Assembly: GCA_035533275.1 (NCBI GenBank) | Contig: DATLUD010000045.1 | Coordinates: forward strand, 1 to 64,000 | Length of the DNA: 64,000 nucleotides | Reading direction: 5' to 3' | From: SCRA01 sp035533275 | Lineage (GTDB): Bacteria; Vulcanimicrobiota; Vulcanimicrobiia; Vulcanimicrobiales; SCRA01 | Shown here: positions 1-5,783 of the stretch, in pieces | Layout: every line of letters starts with the position of its first letter | Position numbering within the stretch: the stretch's first letter is position 1 | The notes under the pieces: model-generated | Database searches by the model: none | Told to the model about the DNA's origin: nothing | What the model saw: only the letters and a program-made list of their open reading frames with translations | Position numbers and translations under genes: made by a program

Positions 1-77
1 GCGGCCGTAGCTCAACAGGATAGAGCGGGGGACTCCTAAGCCTCAGGTTGCTGGTTCAAGTCCAGTCGGCCGCACCA
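1..77 (+). tRNA. tRNA-Arg (anticodon CCT)
   Basis: A complete cloverleaf begins at the first base. The acceptor arms GCGGCCG and CGGCCGC pair perfectly, the D stem is GCTC/GAGC, and the T arm carries TTCAAGT. The anticodon loop CTCCTAA gives CCT, which reads the rare codon AGG. The anticodon stem has one mismatch (A-G at its loop end). The 3' CCA is encoded. A GC-rich hairpin follows at once and probably ends the transcript. Confidence 0.93.
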
Positions 78-83
78 GTTTCA

Positions 84-106
84 GCCCGCGGGCCCGGCCC
101 GCGGGC
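84..106 (+). terminator. Hairpin after tRNA-Arg, probable terminator
   Basis: The arm GCCCGCGGGC (84-93) pairs perfectly with 97-106 across a 3-base CCG loop, giving a 10-bp GC-only stem. It starts seven bases after the tRNA CCA end and is followed by TCTCTCGT, a pyrimidine-rich but weak tail. Confidence 0.6.
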
Positions 107-168
107 TCTCTCGTGCCTCGGGGCCGGTTTCCGCGGCCAACAGCAAGACAGCAAGAAGGAGAGGATAC

Positions 169-357
169 GTGCCCAGCCGCTACTCGCGGGGTTTCCGCGC
201 CTGGACCACCGCCTTCGTGCTCTTCGGGGTGCCGGCCACCTGCCTGCTGCTGGTCGGGCGGACCTACCGTTCGCTCCCACTGCTTGCCCTGGGCGGGCTC
301 TGGCTGCTCCTCGGGCTCGGGATGCTCGGCCTCTGGCTGCGCAGGCGTGTATCGTAG
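169..357 (+). CDS. Small two-helix membrane protein, function unknown
   Basis: This is a 62-residue protein starting at GTG, with AAGGAG about eight bases upstream. It has a basic N-terminus, a first hydrophobic stretch at about residues 13-28 and a second at about 37-57, and ends in an Arg-rich tail. That arrangement is typical of a small inner-membrane protein with both ends in the cytoplasm. Third codon positions are strongly GC-biased like those of the neighbours, which supports real coding. No family is recognised. It lies between tRNA-Arg and the rpmG promoter, so it may be cotranscribed with nothing else. Confidence 0.6.
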   Translation: MPSRYSRGFRAWTTAFVLFGVPATCLLLVGRTYRSLPLLALGGLWLLLGLGMLGLWLRRRVS

Positions 358-370
358 GGCTTGCGCCCCG

Positions 371-379
371 TGCTATACT
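371..379 (+). promoter_or_regulatory. Extended -10 promoter for rpmG
   Basis: TGCTATACT matches an extended -10 element (TGn followed by TATACT). No good -35 box is seen 17 bases upstream, as is common for extended -10 promoters. Transcription would start at about 386, directly before the 388-408 hairpin, and run into rpmG and probably on to tRNA-Trp, secE and nusG. Confidence 0.5.
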
Positions 380-387
380 AGGGTGTC

Positions 388-408
388 GAACGGACTGCGG
401 GTCCGTTC
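388..408 (+). other. Perfect hairpin in the rpmG 5' leader
   Basis: GAACGGAC (388-395) pairs with GTCCGTTC (401-408) around a 5-base loop. It lies just after the predicted transcription start and 27 bases before the rpmG start codon. It could stabilise the 5' end of the message or serve as a protein-binding site. The sequence does not show which. Confidence 0.4.
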
Positions 409-435
409 TCTTCATGTTCCGAAGGGGCACGAGCC

Positions 436-600
436 GTGGCCAAGAAAGAAAACCGCGTCATCATCACCCTGGCGTGCACCGAGTGCAAGCGCCGCAACTA
501 CTCGACGACCAAGAACAAGCAGAAGCACTCCGACAGGCTCGAGATGAGCAAGTACTGCCGTTTCTGCCGGAGCCACAAGGCGCACCGCGAAACGCGCTAA
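436..600 (+). CDS. rpmG: 50S ribosomal protein L33
   Basis: A 54-residue ribosomal protein of the large subunit, from a GTG start. It keeps both zinc-binding pairs of the C+ form of L33, CTEC near residues 14-17 and CRFC near residues 44-47, with the conserved NYSTTKN segment between them. Length is normal for the family. It is the first gene of the classic rpmG, tRNA-Trp, secE, nusG string. The reading frame is too short to stand out and is overlapped by longer meaningless frames. Confidence 0.95.
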   Translation: MAKKENRVIITLACTECKRRNYSTTKNKQKHSDRLEMSKYCRFCRSHKAHRETR

Positions 601-731
601 GGTCGACAAGGGTCGCAATAGGGGCTCGCGAAGGGTTTTCGTTCAGATCGAGGAGTGAAGAGCGACGCGTGCTGTTGGCACGCGAGCGATGAGCGACGAA
701 GAGTTGGACGAAAAGACGAGCGGGGCCGGAT

Positions 732-806
732 AGGGCAGTAGCTCAATGGTAGAGTAGCGGTCTCCAAAACCGTTGGTTGCAGGTTCGAGTCCTGTCTGCC
801 CTGCCA
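732..806 (+). tRNA. tRNA-Trp (anticodon CCA)
   Basis: The acceptor AGGGCAG (732-738) pairs with CTGCCCT (796-802), followed by discriminator G and an encoded CCA. The anticodon stem GCGGT/ACCGT encloses CTCCAAA, giving anticodon CCA for tryptophan. Its position between rpmG and secE is a widely conserved bacterial arrangement, so it is probably cut from a longer transcript. A 7-bp hairpin at 666-684 lies upstream. Confidence 0.96.
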
Positions 807-883
807 CCGTCGAGCGCCGCGCGGAGCCCCGCGCGGCCTCGTTCTCTCGCCAAGGGATGAAGTTGAGAGTGGAGAGTCGCACG

Positions 884-1132
884 ATGAACAGGCCGACTAG
901 GCCGACCGGGGGAGGCGGAACCCAGCCCCGGCAAGCACGCGCCGCCGGCAACGTGCAGATCAAGGAGTTCGTGCGCCAGTTGATCGCCGAGATGAAGCGC
1001 GTGACCTGGCCGTCACGCGACGAATGGGTGTCCGCTACCGTCTTGGTCGTCGCCTTGGTGATCCTGGTCGGCTTCTTCACGTGGCTGGTCGACCTCGGAT
1101 TCGAAAAGCTGTTCTCCCTCGTCGGCCATTAG
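884..1132 (+). CDS. secE: Preprotein translocase subunit SecE
   Basis: An 82-residue SecE, the small essential clamp of the SecYEG channel. It shows the family signature EMKRVTWPSRDEW just before a single membrane helix (about residues 50-70). ATG 884 is chosen because GGAGAG lies seven bases upstream. An in-frame ATG at 857 would add nine residues but has a poorer ribosome site. The N-terminus is Gly/Pro/Arg-rich and unconserved. nusG follows after 20 bases, the usual secE-nusG pair. Confidence 0.93.
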   Translation: MNRPTRPTGGGGTQPRQARAAGNVQIKEFVRQLIAEMKRVTWPSRDEWVSATVLVVALVILVGFFTWLVDLGFEKLFSLVGH

Positions 1133-1152
1133 AGGGGGGATCGAGACAAACC

Positions 1153-1710
1153 GTGACGACGTCTGAAGACCGCCAATCGCTGAAGAACTGGTACGTGATC
1201 CACACGTACTCGGGCTACGAGAACAAGGTCAAAGCCAATCTCGAGCGCCGCATCCACTCCATGAACATGCAGGACAAGATCTTCCGTGTCCTGGTGCCCA
1301 TGGAGGACGAGGTCGAGTTCAAGGACGGCAAGCGCAAGATCACCCCGAAGAAAGTCTTTCCGGGCTACGTGCTCGTCGAGATGGTCATGGACGACGAGTC
1401 GTGGTACGTCGTGCGCAATACCTCTGGCGTGACCGGCTTCGTCGGATCTCCGGGCGGCGGCGAGAAGCCGCTTCCCTTGCAGGAGAAAGAGGTCAAGACC
1501 ATCCTCAAGCAGATGGGCATCGAGACGCCTCGCTTGAAGGTGGAGTTCGCCAAGGGCGACCGCGTCAAGGTGACCTCCGGCCCGTTCTTCGACTTCACCG
1601 GGATCGTGGACGAGGTCCAGCCGGAGAAGGAGAAGGTCCGAGCCCTGATCTCCATCTTCGGCCGCGAGACGCCGGTCGAGTTGGAGTTCTACCAGATCGA
1701 GAAAATCTAG
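1153..1710 (+). CDS. nusG: Transcription termination/antitermination factor NusG
   Basis: A 185-residue NusG from a GTG start. The N-terminal NGN domain begins NWYVIHTYSGYENKV and contains the VFPGYVLVEM strand that contacts RNA polymerase. The C-terminal KOW domain (about residues 130-185) contains KGDRVKVTSGPF and ends VELEFYQIEKI. NusG stabilises elongating polymerase and links it to Rho or to ribosomes. The ribosome site (GAGGGGG at 1133-1139) is somewhat far from the start, so moderate translation is likely. Confidence 0.96.
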   Translation: MTTSEDRQSLKNWYVIHTYSGYENKVKANLERRIHSMNMQDKIFRVLVPMEDEVEFKDGKRKITPKKVFPGYVLVEMVMDDESWYVVRNTSGVTGFVGSPGGGEKPLPLQEKEVKTILKQMGIETPRLKVEFAKGDRVKVTSGPFFDFTGIVDEVQPEKEKVRALISIFGRETPVELEFYQIEKI

Positions 1711-1750
1711 GAGTATCGGCCGCGACCACCCGGCAAACGGTGGCAGAATC

Positions 1751-1771
1751 GGCGGATCACGGGTGACCGCC
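1751..1771 (+). promoter_or_regulatory. Hairpin just before the rplK ribosome site, possible L1 control site
   Basis: GGCGG (1751-1755) pairs with CCGCC (1767-1771), and TCA (1757-1759) with TGA (1764-1766), leaving a single bulged A at 1756 and a CGGG loop. The AAAGGA ribosome site for rplK follows within a few bases. In many bacteria L1 represses its own rplKA message by binding a leader stem that mimics its rRNA site. The location fits, but the L1 consensus is not clearly matched. Confidence 0.3.
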
Positions 1772-1790
1772 TTCGAAAGGACAATGGATC

Positions 1791-2216
1791 ATGGCAAAGC
1801 GAGCAATCGCGAAGGTGATCTTGCAGCTGCAAGCCGGCAAGGCCACCCCCGCACCTCCGGTTGGCCCGGCTCTGGGCCAGCACGGCATCAACCTCATGGA
1901 GTTCTGCAAGTCGTACAACGAGCGTACGGCCAAGCAGGCCGGTGAAATCATTCCAGCCGAGATCACGGTCTACGAAGACCGCTCGTTCACGTTCGTCACC
2001 AAGACGCCGCCGGCGAGCTTTCTGATCAAGAAGGCCGCGGGCATCGAGTCGGGGTCGGCGATTCCCAACCGCAACAAGGTGGCCAAACTGACGGCGGCTC
2101 AAGTGCGGGAGATCGCGCAGAAGAAGATGGCCGATCTCAATGCGAACGACGTCGAGGCGGCGGCTGCGATCATCGCCGGGACGGCTCGTTCGATGGGCGT
2201 GGAGGTCGAGGCGTAA
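1791..2216 (+). CDS. rplK: 50S ribosomal protein L11
   Basis: A 141-residue L11, full length for the family. The N-terminal part has QLQAGKATPAPPVGPALGQHG and the central part FVTKTPPASFLIKKAAG, both standard. L11 forms the GTPase-associated centre with L10 and L12 and takes part in stringent-response sensing. An AAAGGA ribosome site lies about nine bases upstream of ATG 1791. The stop codon shares one base with the rplA start (TAATG), so the two genes are translationally coupled. Confidence 0.97.
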   Translation: MAKRAIAKVILQLQAGKATPAPPVGPALGQHGINLMEFCKSYNERTAKQAGEIIPAEITVYEDRSFTFVTKTPPASFLIKKAAGIESGSAIPNRNKVAKLTAAQVREIAQKKMADLNANDVEAAAAIIAGTARSMGVEVEA

Positions 2217-2917
2217 TGGCGCAGGGCAAGAAATACCGCAACGCGGTCACGCAGTACGACGTGGACAAGCTCTACGACGCGGCGGAGGCGGCCGGCGTGG
2301 TCAAGCAGATCGCGACGGCGAAGTTCGACGAGACCGTCGAGGTGCACATCCGTCTAGGCGTCGACCCCAAGAAGAGCGATCAGAACGTCCGCGGCACCGT
2401 TCTGCTGCCCAATGGAACGGGGCGTACGGTGCGCGTCATCGCCTTTGCCAAGAGCGACAAGGCCAAGGAGGCGCAAGCCGCCGGCGCCGACGTGGTGGGC
2501 GATCAGGATTTGATCGATCGCGTGAAGTCGGGCTGGAACGAGTTCGACGTCGCCGTCGCCACGCCGGACATGATGGGGGCCGTCGGCTCCAATCTGGGAC
2601 GCATCCTGGCACAGAAGATGCCCAACCCCAAGGCGGGCACCGTGACGCCGAACATCGGCGCGGCGATCAAGGACATCAAGGCCGGCAAGGTCGAGTTCCG
2701 TCTCGACAAGACGGGCATCGTCCACACGATCATCGGCAAGGTGAGCTTCGGCGGCGATGCGCTGGCGGAGAACCTGGCCGTGCTCGTCGACGCCATAAAC
2801 CGCGCCAAGCCCTCCGCGGCGAAGGGAACCTATCTCAAGAGCATCACGATCTGCTCGACGATGGGCCCGGGCGTGAAGATCGACCCGAACCGCGTGAAGG
2901 CTGCTGCCGTCGCGTAA
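2216..2917 (+). CDS. rplA: 50S ribosomal protein L1
   Basis: A 233-residue L1, normal length. Conserved blocks seen are VEVHIRLGVDPKKSDQNVRGTV near the N-terminus, PNPKAGTVTPNIGAAI in the middle and GTYLKSITICSTMGPGVKID near the C-terminus. L1 binds the mobile L1 stalk of 23S rRNA and commonly represses rplKA translation. A strong hairpin 30 bases downstream separates it from the XRE gene and rplJL, so the usual L11-L1-L10-L12 block is split into two transcription units here. Confidence 0.97.
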   Translation: MAQGKKYRNAVTQYDVDKLYDAAEAAGVVKQIATAKFDETVEVHIRLGVDPKKSDQNVRGTVLLPNGTGRTVRVIAFAKSDKAKEAQAAGADVVGDQDLIDRVKSGWNEFDVAVATPDMMGAVGSNLGRILAQKMPNPKAGTVTPNIGAAIKDIKAGKVEFRLDKTGIVHTIIGKVSFGGDALAENLAVLVDAINRAKPSAAKGTYLKSITICSTMGPGVKIDPNRVKAAAVA

Positions 2918-2947
2918 GTCTCCGGGTGCCGCCGGCGCTTGTCGAAA

Positions 2948-2975
2948 GGGGGCCCGAGCTTAAGCTCGGTCCCCC
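2948..2975 (+). terminator. Terminator-like hairpin after rplA
   Basis: GGGGGCCCGAGC pairs with GCTCGGTCCCCC through a TTAA loop, giving 12 positions with a single mismatch. The tail TTCGCTTCT is only moderately T-rich. The hairpin ends the secE-nusG-rplKA stretch before the AT-rich gap upstream of the XRE gene. Confidence 0.6.
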
Positions 2976-3250
2976 TTCGCTTCTCGAGTTGCACTTGAGC
3001 GCGGCGACGTCGTCGAACCCGAAGCGTTCGGTGATCGCCGGAACCACCGGCCGCGGAAGGGGACGGGACGGCTAGGACATTCCTCGGGAGGTGAGGAATA
3101 TCAAGATCACGCTGGACATTCTTGCCTATCTTTTCAAGACATGAATGACTGGGAATAAGGCAAGATACTGGTGACATAACCGGGTGTTTAAGTTACAGCT
3201 GTTATACCATTTCGGTCATTCCTGACCAAAGCTTAGGTGGGGCTTCAGAA
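2976..3250 (+). promoter_or_regulatory. AT-rich intergenic region with several inverted repeats, upstream of the XRE gene
   Basis: This part of the 333-base gap between rplA and the XRE gene has no open frame with typical codon use and is clearly richer in A+T than its surroundings. It holds ATTCCTC/GAGGAAT (3079-3085, 3093-3099), CTTGCCT/AGGCAAG (3121-3127, 3158-3164), the palindrome ACAGCTGT (3195-3202) next to a TGT-TATACC extended -10-like element (3200-3208), and GGTCA/TGACC (3214-3218, 3223-3227). These look like promoter and operator elements for the downstream regulator, possibly for self-control. Confidence 0.4.
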
Positions 3251-3652
3251 ATGGCGTCAGTGGGGGGCACGGCAGGCTCGTTTGGGCGACAGAGGGCCTC
3301 TACCAGGGCGGATGATGCCCTCCGAGAGGCGTTGCGCACGGCCATTCGGGAGGCGCGCGTCGCAGCGAGGATCACCATGGATGCCCTCGCCAAGGAAACG
3401 GGTCTGCCGTACAAGACGATCTCGCGCATCGAGTTGGGGCAGAACCTCCCGAGTCTGCCCGTGCTGGTGCGCATCGCGAACGCCCTGGGCATCTCGCTCG
3501 ACGCCCTGTTGGGGCGCGCTGCGGCGCACGGCGACGGGCGCCCAGGCTTGATCCACGAGGACGAGGAAGCGGTCTCCGTTCGACAGGAACTGCAGGATCT
3601 GCGGCGCCGCATGGACCTCTTGGAGCACGTGGCGCATACCCATACGCGGTAG
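3251..3652 (+). CDS. XRE-family helix-turn-helix regulator inside the ribosomal protein cluster
   Basis: A 133-residue protein. After a short unconserved N-terminus, a Cro/CI-type helix-turn-helix spans about residues 27-82, with MDALAKETGLPYKTISRIELGQ as helices 2-3 and the typical PSLPVLVRIANALGISLDALL tail. The C-terminus (about 95-130) is charged and helical, with a heptad-like QELQDLRRRMDLLEHV segment suited to dimerisation. An AGGTGGGG ribosome site precedes ATG 3251. The target is not known. It lies directly upstream of the rplJL promoter, whose spacer holds a perfect dyad, so local control of rplJL or of itself is the simplest idea. Regulators are not normally found between rplA and rplJ. 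Confidence 0.85.
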   Translation: MASVGGTAGSFGRQRASTRADDALREALRTAIREARVAARITMDALAKETGLPYKTISRIELGQNLPSLPVLVRIANALGISLDALLGRAAAHGDGRPGLIHEDEEAVSVRQELQDLRRRMDLLEHVAHTHTR

Positions 3653-3670
3653 TTAGTTTCCCGCGTGTGT

Positions 3671-3699
3671 TTGACAAGGCGCGGCGCCTTTGGTATAAA
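3671..3699 (+). promoter_or_regulatory. Strong sigma-70-type promoter of rplJL with a dyad in the spacer
   Basis: TTGACA (3671-3676) and TATAAA (3694-3699) are separated by exactly 17 bases, and TGG before the -10 adds an extended -10. The spacer holds a perfect inverted repeat, AAGGCGC-G-GCGCCTT (3676-3690), which is where a repressor would block polymerase. Transcription should start near 3706, leaving a leader of about 229 bases before rplJ. Confidence 0.8.
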
Positions 3700-3705
3700 T
3701 ATCCG

Positions 3706-3934
3706 TCGGAGTCGCGCGGGTCCGCCGCGCGCTTCGGTGTACCGTAACGTCTTCCGATGACCGCAGGCCGCTTGCGATAATGCCCCCGACGGGGCGCCTG
3801 CCGAGGATGCCGACGCGACGCGTGATGGGATCGAGGCGCTCGCCTCGCTGCTCACCTCCGTCTGCACGTGCACCTCGCGAAGCGTGAGGTGGCGCCCCCT
3901 CTGGGGACACGTGCGGACATACCTGAGGTGAAGC
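3706..3934 (+). ncRNA. Structured rplJ leader, probable L10 autoregulatory element
   Basis: The leader can form a junction directly before the rplJ ribosome site. An 11-bp closing stem (3860-3870 with 3908-3918, one U-G pair) encloses two hairpins: CACCTC/GAGGTG (3871-3876, 3886-3891) and CCCC/GGGG with a TCT loop (3896-3899, 3903-3906). The ribosome site GAGGTGAAG lies at 3924-3932. L10-L12 complexes are known to repress rplJ translation by binding a leader of this kind. I infer that role from position and fold, not from a motif search. Confidence 0.6.
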
Positions 3935-4462
3935 ATGCCAACCGCAAAAAAGGACGCGAAGATCGAAGAGTTGCGCGAGCGCATGACGCAGACGCGCAGC
4001 CTCTTCTTGACGGACTTTCGCGGACTGACGGTCGGCGAGATCTCGAAGCTCCGTCGCGAGCTCAACAAGGGCGGCGCGACGTATGCCGTGGTGAAGAACA
4101 CCCTCTTCACCAAGGCCGTGCCCGAGATCGCCGGCCAACTCGAAGCCTTTCTCCACGGACCGACGGCCGTCGTCTTCGCAGGCGAGGACGTGGTCGGGCC
4201 GGCCAAGGCCCTCCAGTCCTTCGTCGACGAGACGAAGAAGCTCGAGGTCAAGGCAGGTCTGGTCGACGGCCGGGTGATCGGCAAGGCCGAGGTCGAGCAG
4301 CTCTCCAAGCTCCCGAGTTTCGACGAGCTGCGCGCGCAGCTGGTCGGGCTCCTCATGGCGCCGCTGCAGAACTTGGTGTCCACGCTCTCCGGCAAGCAGA
4401 CCGAGCTCGCCGGCGTCCTCGAATCGCTCGCCGAGAAGCAAGCCGCAACCCCCGCCGCGTAA
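3935..4462 (+). CDS. rplJ: 50S ribosomal protein L10
   Basis: A 175-residue L10, the base of the L12 stalk. It shows the typical start (MPTAKKDAKIEELRERM), TDFRGLTVGEISKLRREL and the VVKNTLFTKA segment that binds 23S rRNA. The C-terminal helix (about 135-170) that carries L12 dimers is present and ends in an Ala-rich tail. The gene sits 28 bases ahead of rplL, and both depend on the promoter at 3671. The regulated leader directly precedes it. Confidence 0.97.
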   Translation: MPTAKKDAKIEELRERMTQTRSLFLTDFRGLTVGEISKLRRELNKGGATYAVVKNTLFTKAVPEIAGQLEAFLHGPTAVVFAGEDVVGPAKALQSFVDETKKLEVKAGLVDGRVIGKAEVEQLSKLPSFDELRAQLVGLLMAPLQNLVSTLSGKQTELAGVLESLAEKQAATPAA

Positions 4463-4489
4463 CGTTACGACAGGAGAACAGAGATCATC

Positions 4490-4858
4490 ATGGCCGTTGC
4501 CGAGATCATCGAACAGATCGAGAAGCTGACCGTCCTCGAGCTCAACGAGCTCGTGTCCACCATCAAGGACAAGTGGGGCGTTCAGGCCGCCGCGCCGGTG
4601 GCCGTCGCCGCCGCGGGCGTTCCCGCCGCCGCTCCCGCCGCCGAGCAGACCGAGTTCGACGCCGTCCTCACCGAGATCGGCGCCGAGAAGATCAAGGTCA
4701 TCAAGGTCGTCCGCGAGCTCACGAACCTGGGCCTCACCGAGGCCAAGGCGTTCGTGGAGTCGGCTCCCAAGCCGGTGAAGTCGGGCGTCACCAAAGAAGA
4801 GGCCGAAACCGTCAAGAAGAAGCTCGAGGAAGTCGGCGCGAAGGTCGAGATCAAGTAG
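4490..4858 (+). CDS. rplL: 50S ribosomal protein L7/L12
   Basis: A 122-residue L12. The N-terminal dimerisation helices come first, then the Ala/Pro-rich hinge (about residues 35-50), then the conserved C-terminal domain, including EKIKVIKVVRELTNLGLTEAK and VKSGVTKEEAE, which recruits translation GTPases. Length and order are standard. Transcription probably ends at the 15-bp hairpin 24 bases downstream. rpoB and rpoC, which often follow rplL, are not here. Confidence 0.97.
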   Translation: MAVAEIIEQIEKLTVLELNELVSTIKDKWGVQAAAPVAVAAAGVPAAAPAAEQTEFDAVLTEIGAEKIKVIKVVRELTNLGLTEAKAFVESAPKPVKSGVTKEEAETVKKKLEEVGAKVEIK

Positions 4859-4881
4859 CCTTTACTCGAACTCGTTGAGCC

Positions 4882-4914
4882 ATGAGGGGCGCGATCATCG
4901 ATCGCGCCCCTCAT
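4882..4914. terminator. Bidirectional terminator between rplL and the M48 peptidase gene
   Basis: A perfect 15-bp stem (ATGAGGGGCGCGATC with its complement) closes a 3-base ATC loop. It lies between two convergent genes, rplL on the + strand and the M48 gene on the - strand (ends 4919), and can serve both directions. There is no strong T-tract on either side. Confidence 0.75.
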
Positions 4915-4918
4915 GCGT

Positions 4919-5683
4919 TCACGGCTTGGGCAACGGGTGGGCGCTGGCAAGCGAGGGGCTCCAGTGCCCGAAGATCTCGGGGTTCGCCTGGAACTCGGCT
5001 TTGAGCGCCTCGATGCGCGCCGCATCGGAGGGGTGGTCGGAGAGAAACTCGGGCGGCGAGCTGGTCTCGACCTTCTGGAAGCGCTCCATGAGCCACGCCA
5101 TGCCCCAGGGGTTGTAGCCCGCCTTCGAGCACGTGTATGCACCCAGGTGGTCGGCGTTCTGCTCGATGCTCCGCGAGAAGCGAAGGCTCTGCAGGTTCGC
5201 GGCGAGGTTGAGGGCCGCCGCGCCCAGCTGGTTCACGTGGAAGATCGCGCCCAGGAGCGTCGCGCCGATGCTCAGGTTGCGCTCGACGTTGATGCGGTGC
5301 ATCACGTCGTGGTGGATGTCGTGCGAGGTCTCATGACAGAGCACGCCGGCGAGCTCTTCCTGATTCTGCACGAACGTCATCAAGGGGAGCGTGACGTAGA
5401 CGTTGCCGCCGGGCACGGCGAAGGCGTTCGGCTGCTTTTCCTTGACCAGGATGAAGTGGAAGGGGTACTGGTACTGCGGATCGGCCACAACGGCGATGCG
5501 CTTGGCGATCGGATCGAGGACGCTGTAGTAGGGCGAGTCCTTGACGATCTTTCCCTCGCCCTCCAGTTGCTTGTAGACTTGCTGGCCGATCTGCGCCTCT
5601 GGGTCTTGGGCGCGCACGGCCACCGGGGCGGCGAGCAGGACCATCGCGAGGAAGCCGGCGAGCAGGTTTTTCATTCCTTGCAT
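4919..5683 (-). CDS. Secreted M48-family zinc metallopeptidase
   Basis: A 254-residue protein with a clear signal peptide (a hydrophobic run ending near AVRAQ, residue 26). The zinc motif HETSH lies at residues 117-121, and the third ligand is the Glu in EQNAD (174-178), as in M48 peptidases. No TPR repeats follow, so it is shorter than BepA-type proteins. Such enzymes act in the cell envelope on misfolded or lipidated proteins, but the substrate is unknown here. It lies downstream of hppA on the same strand, beyond a strong hairpin, so it probably has its own transcript. Confidence 0.88.
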   Translation of the reverse strand: MQGMKNLLAGFLAMVLLAAPVAVRAQDPEAQIGQQVYKQLEGEGKIVKDSPYYSVLDPIAKRIAVVADPQYQYPFHFILVKEKQPNAFAVPGGNVYVTLPLMTFVQNQEELAGVLCHETSHDIHHDVMHRINVERNLSIGATLLGAIFHVNQLGAAALNLAANLQSLRFSRSIEQNADHLGAYTCSKAGYNPWGMAWLMERFQKVETSSPPEFLSDHPSDAARIEALKAEFQANPEIFGHWSPSLASAHPLPKP

Positions 5684-5721
5684 CTCTACCCAGGGAACGG
5701 AGGAGCGTCGCGGCCCGTTCC

Positions 5722-5759
5722 GCGCTGAAGGGAGGCGATCGCTCGCCTCCCTTCAGCGC
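5722..5759 (-). terminator. Long hairpin after hppA, probable terminator
   Basis: A perfect 17-bp stem (5722-5738 with 5743-5759) with a TCGC loop lies 25 bases beyond the hppA stop on the minus strand and before the M48 gene. No U-rich tail is seen, so it could also protect the hppA message from degradation. Confidence 0.6.
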
Positions 5760-5783
5760 TCCATCGCGTCTGGACGCGCTCGA

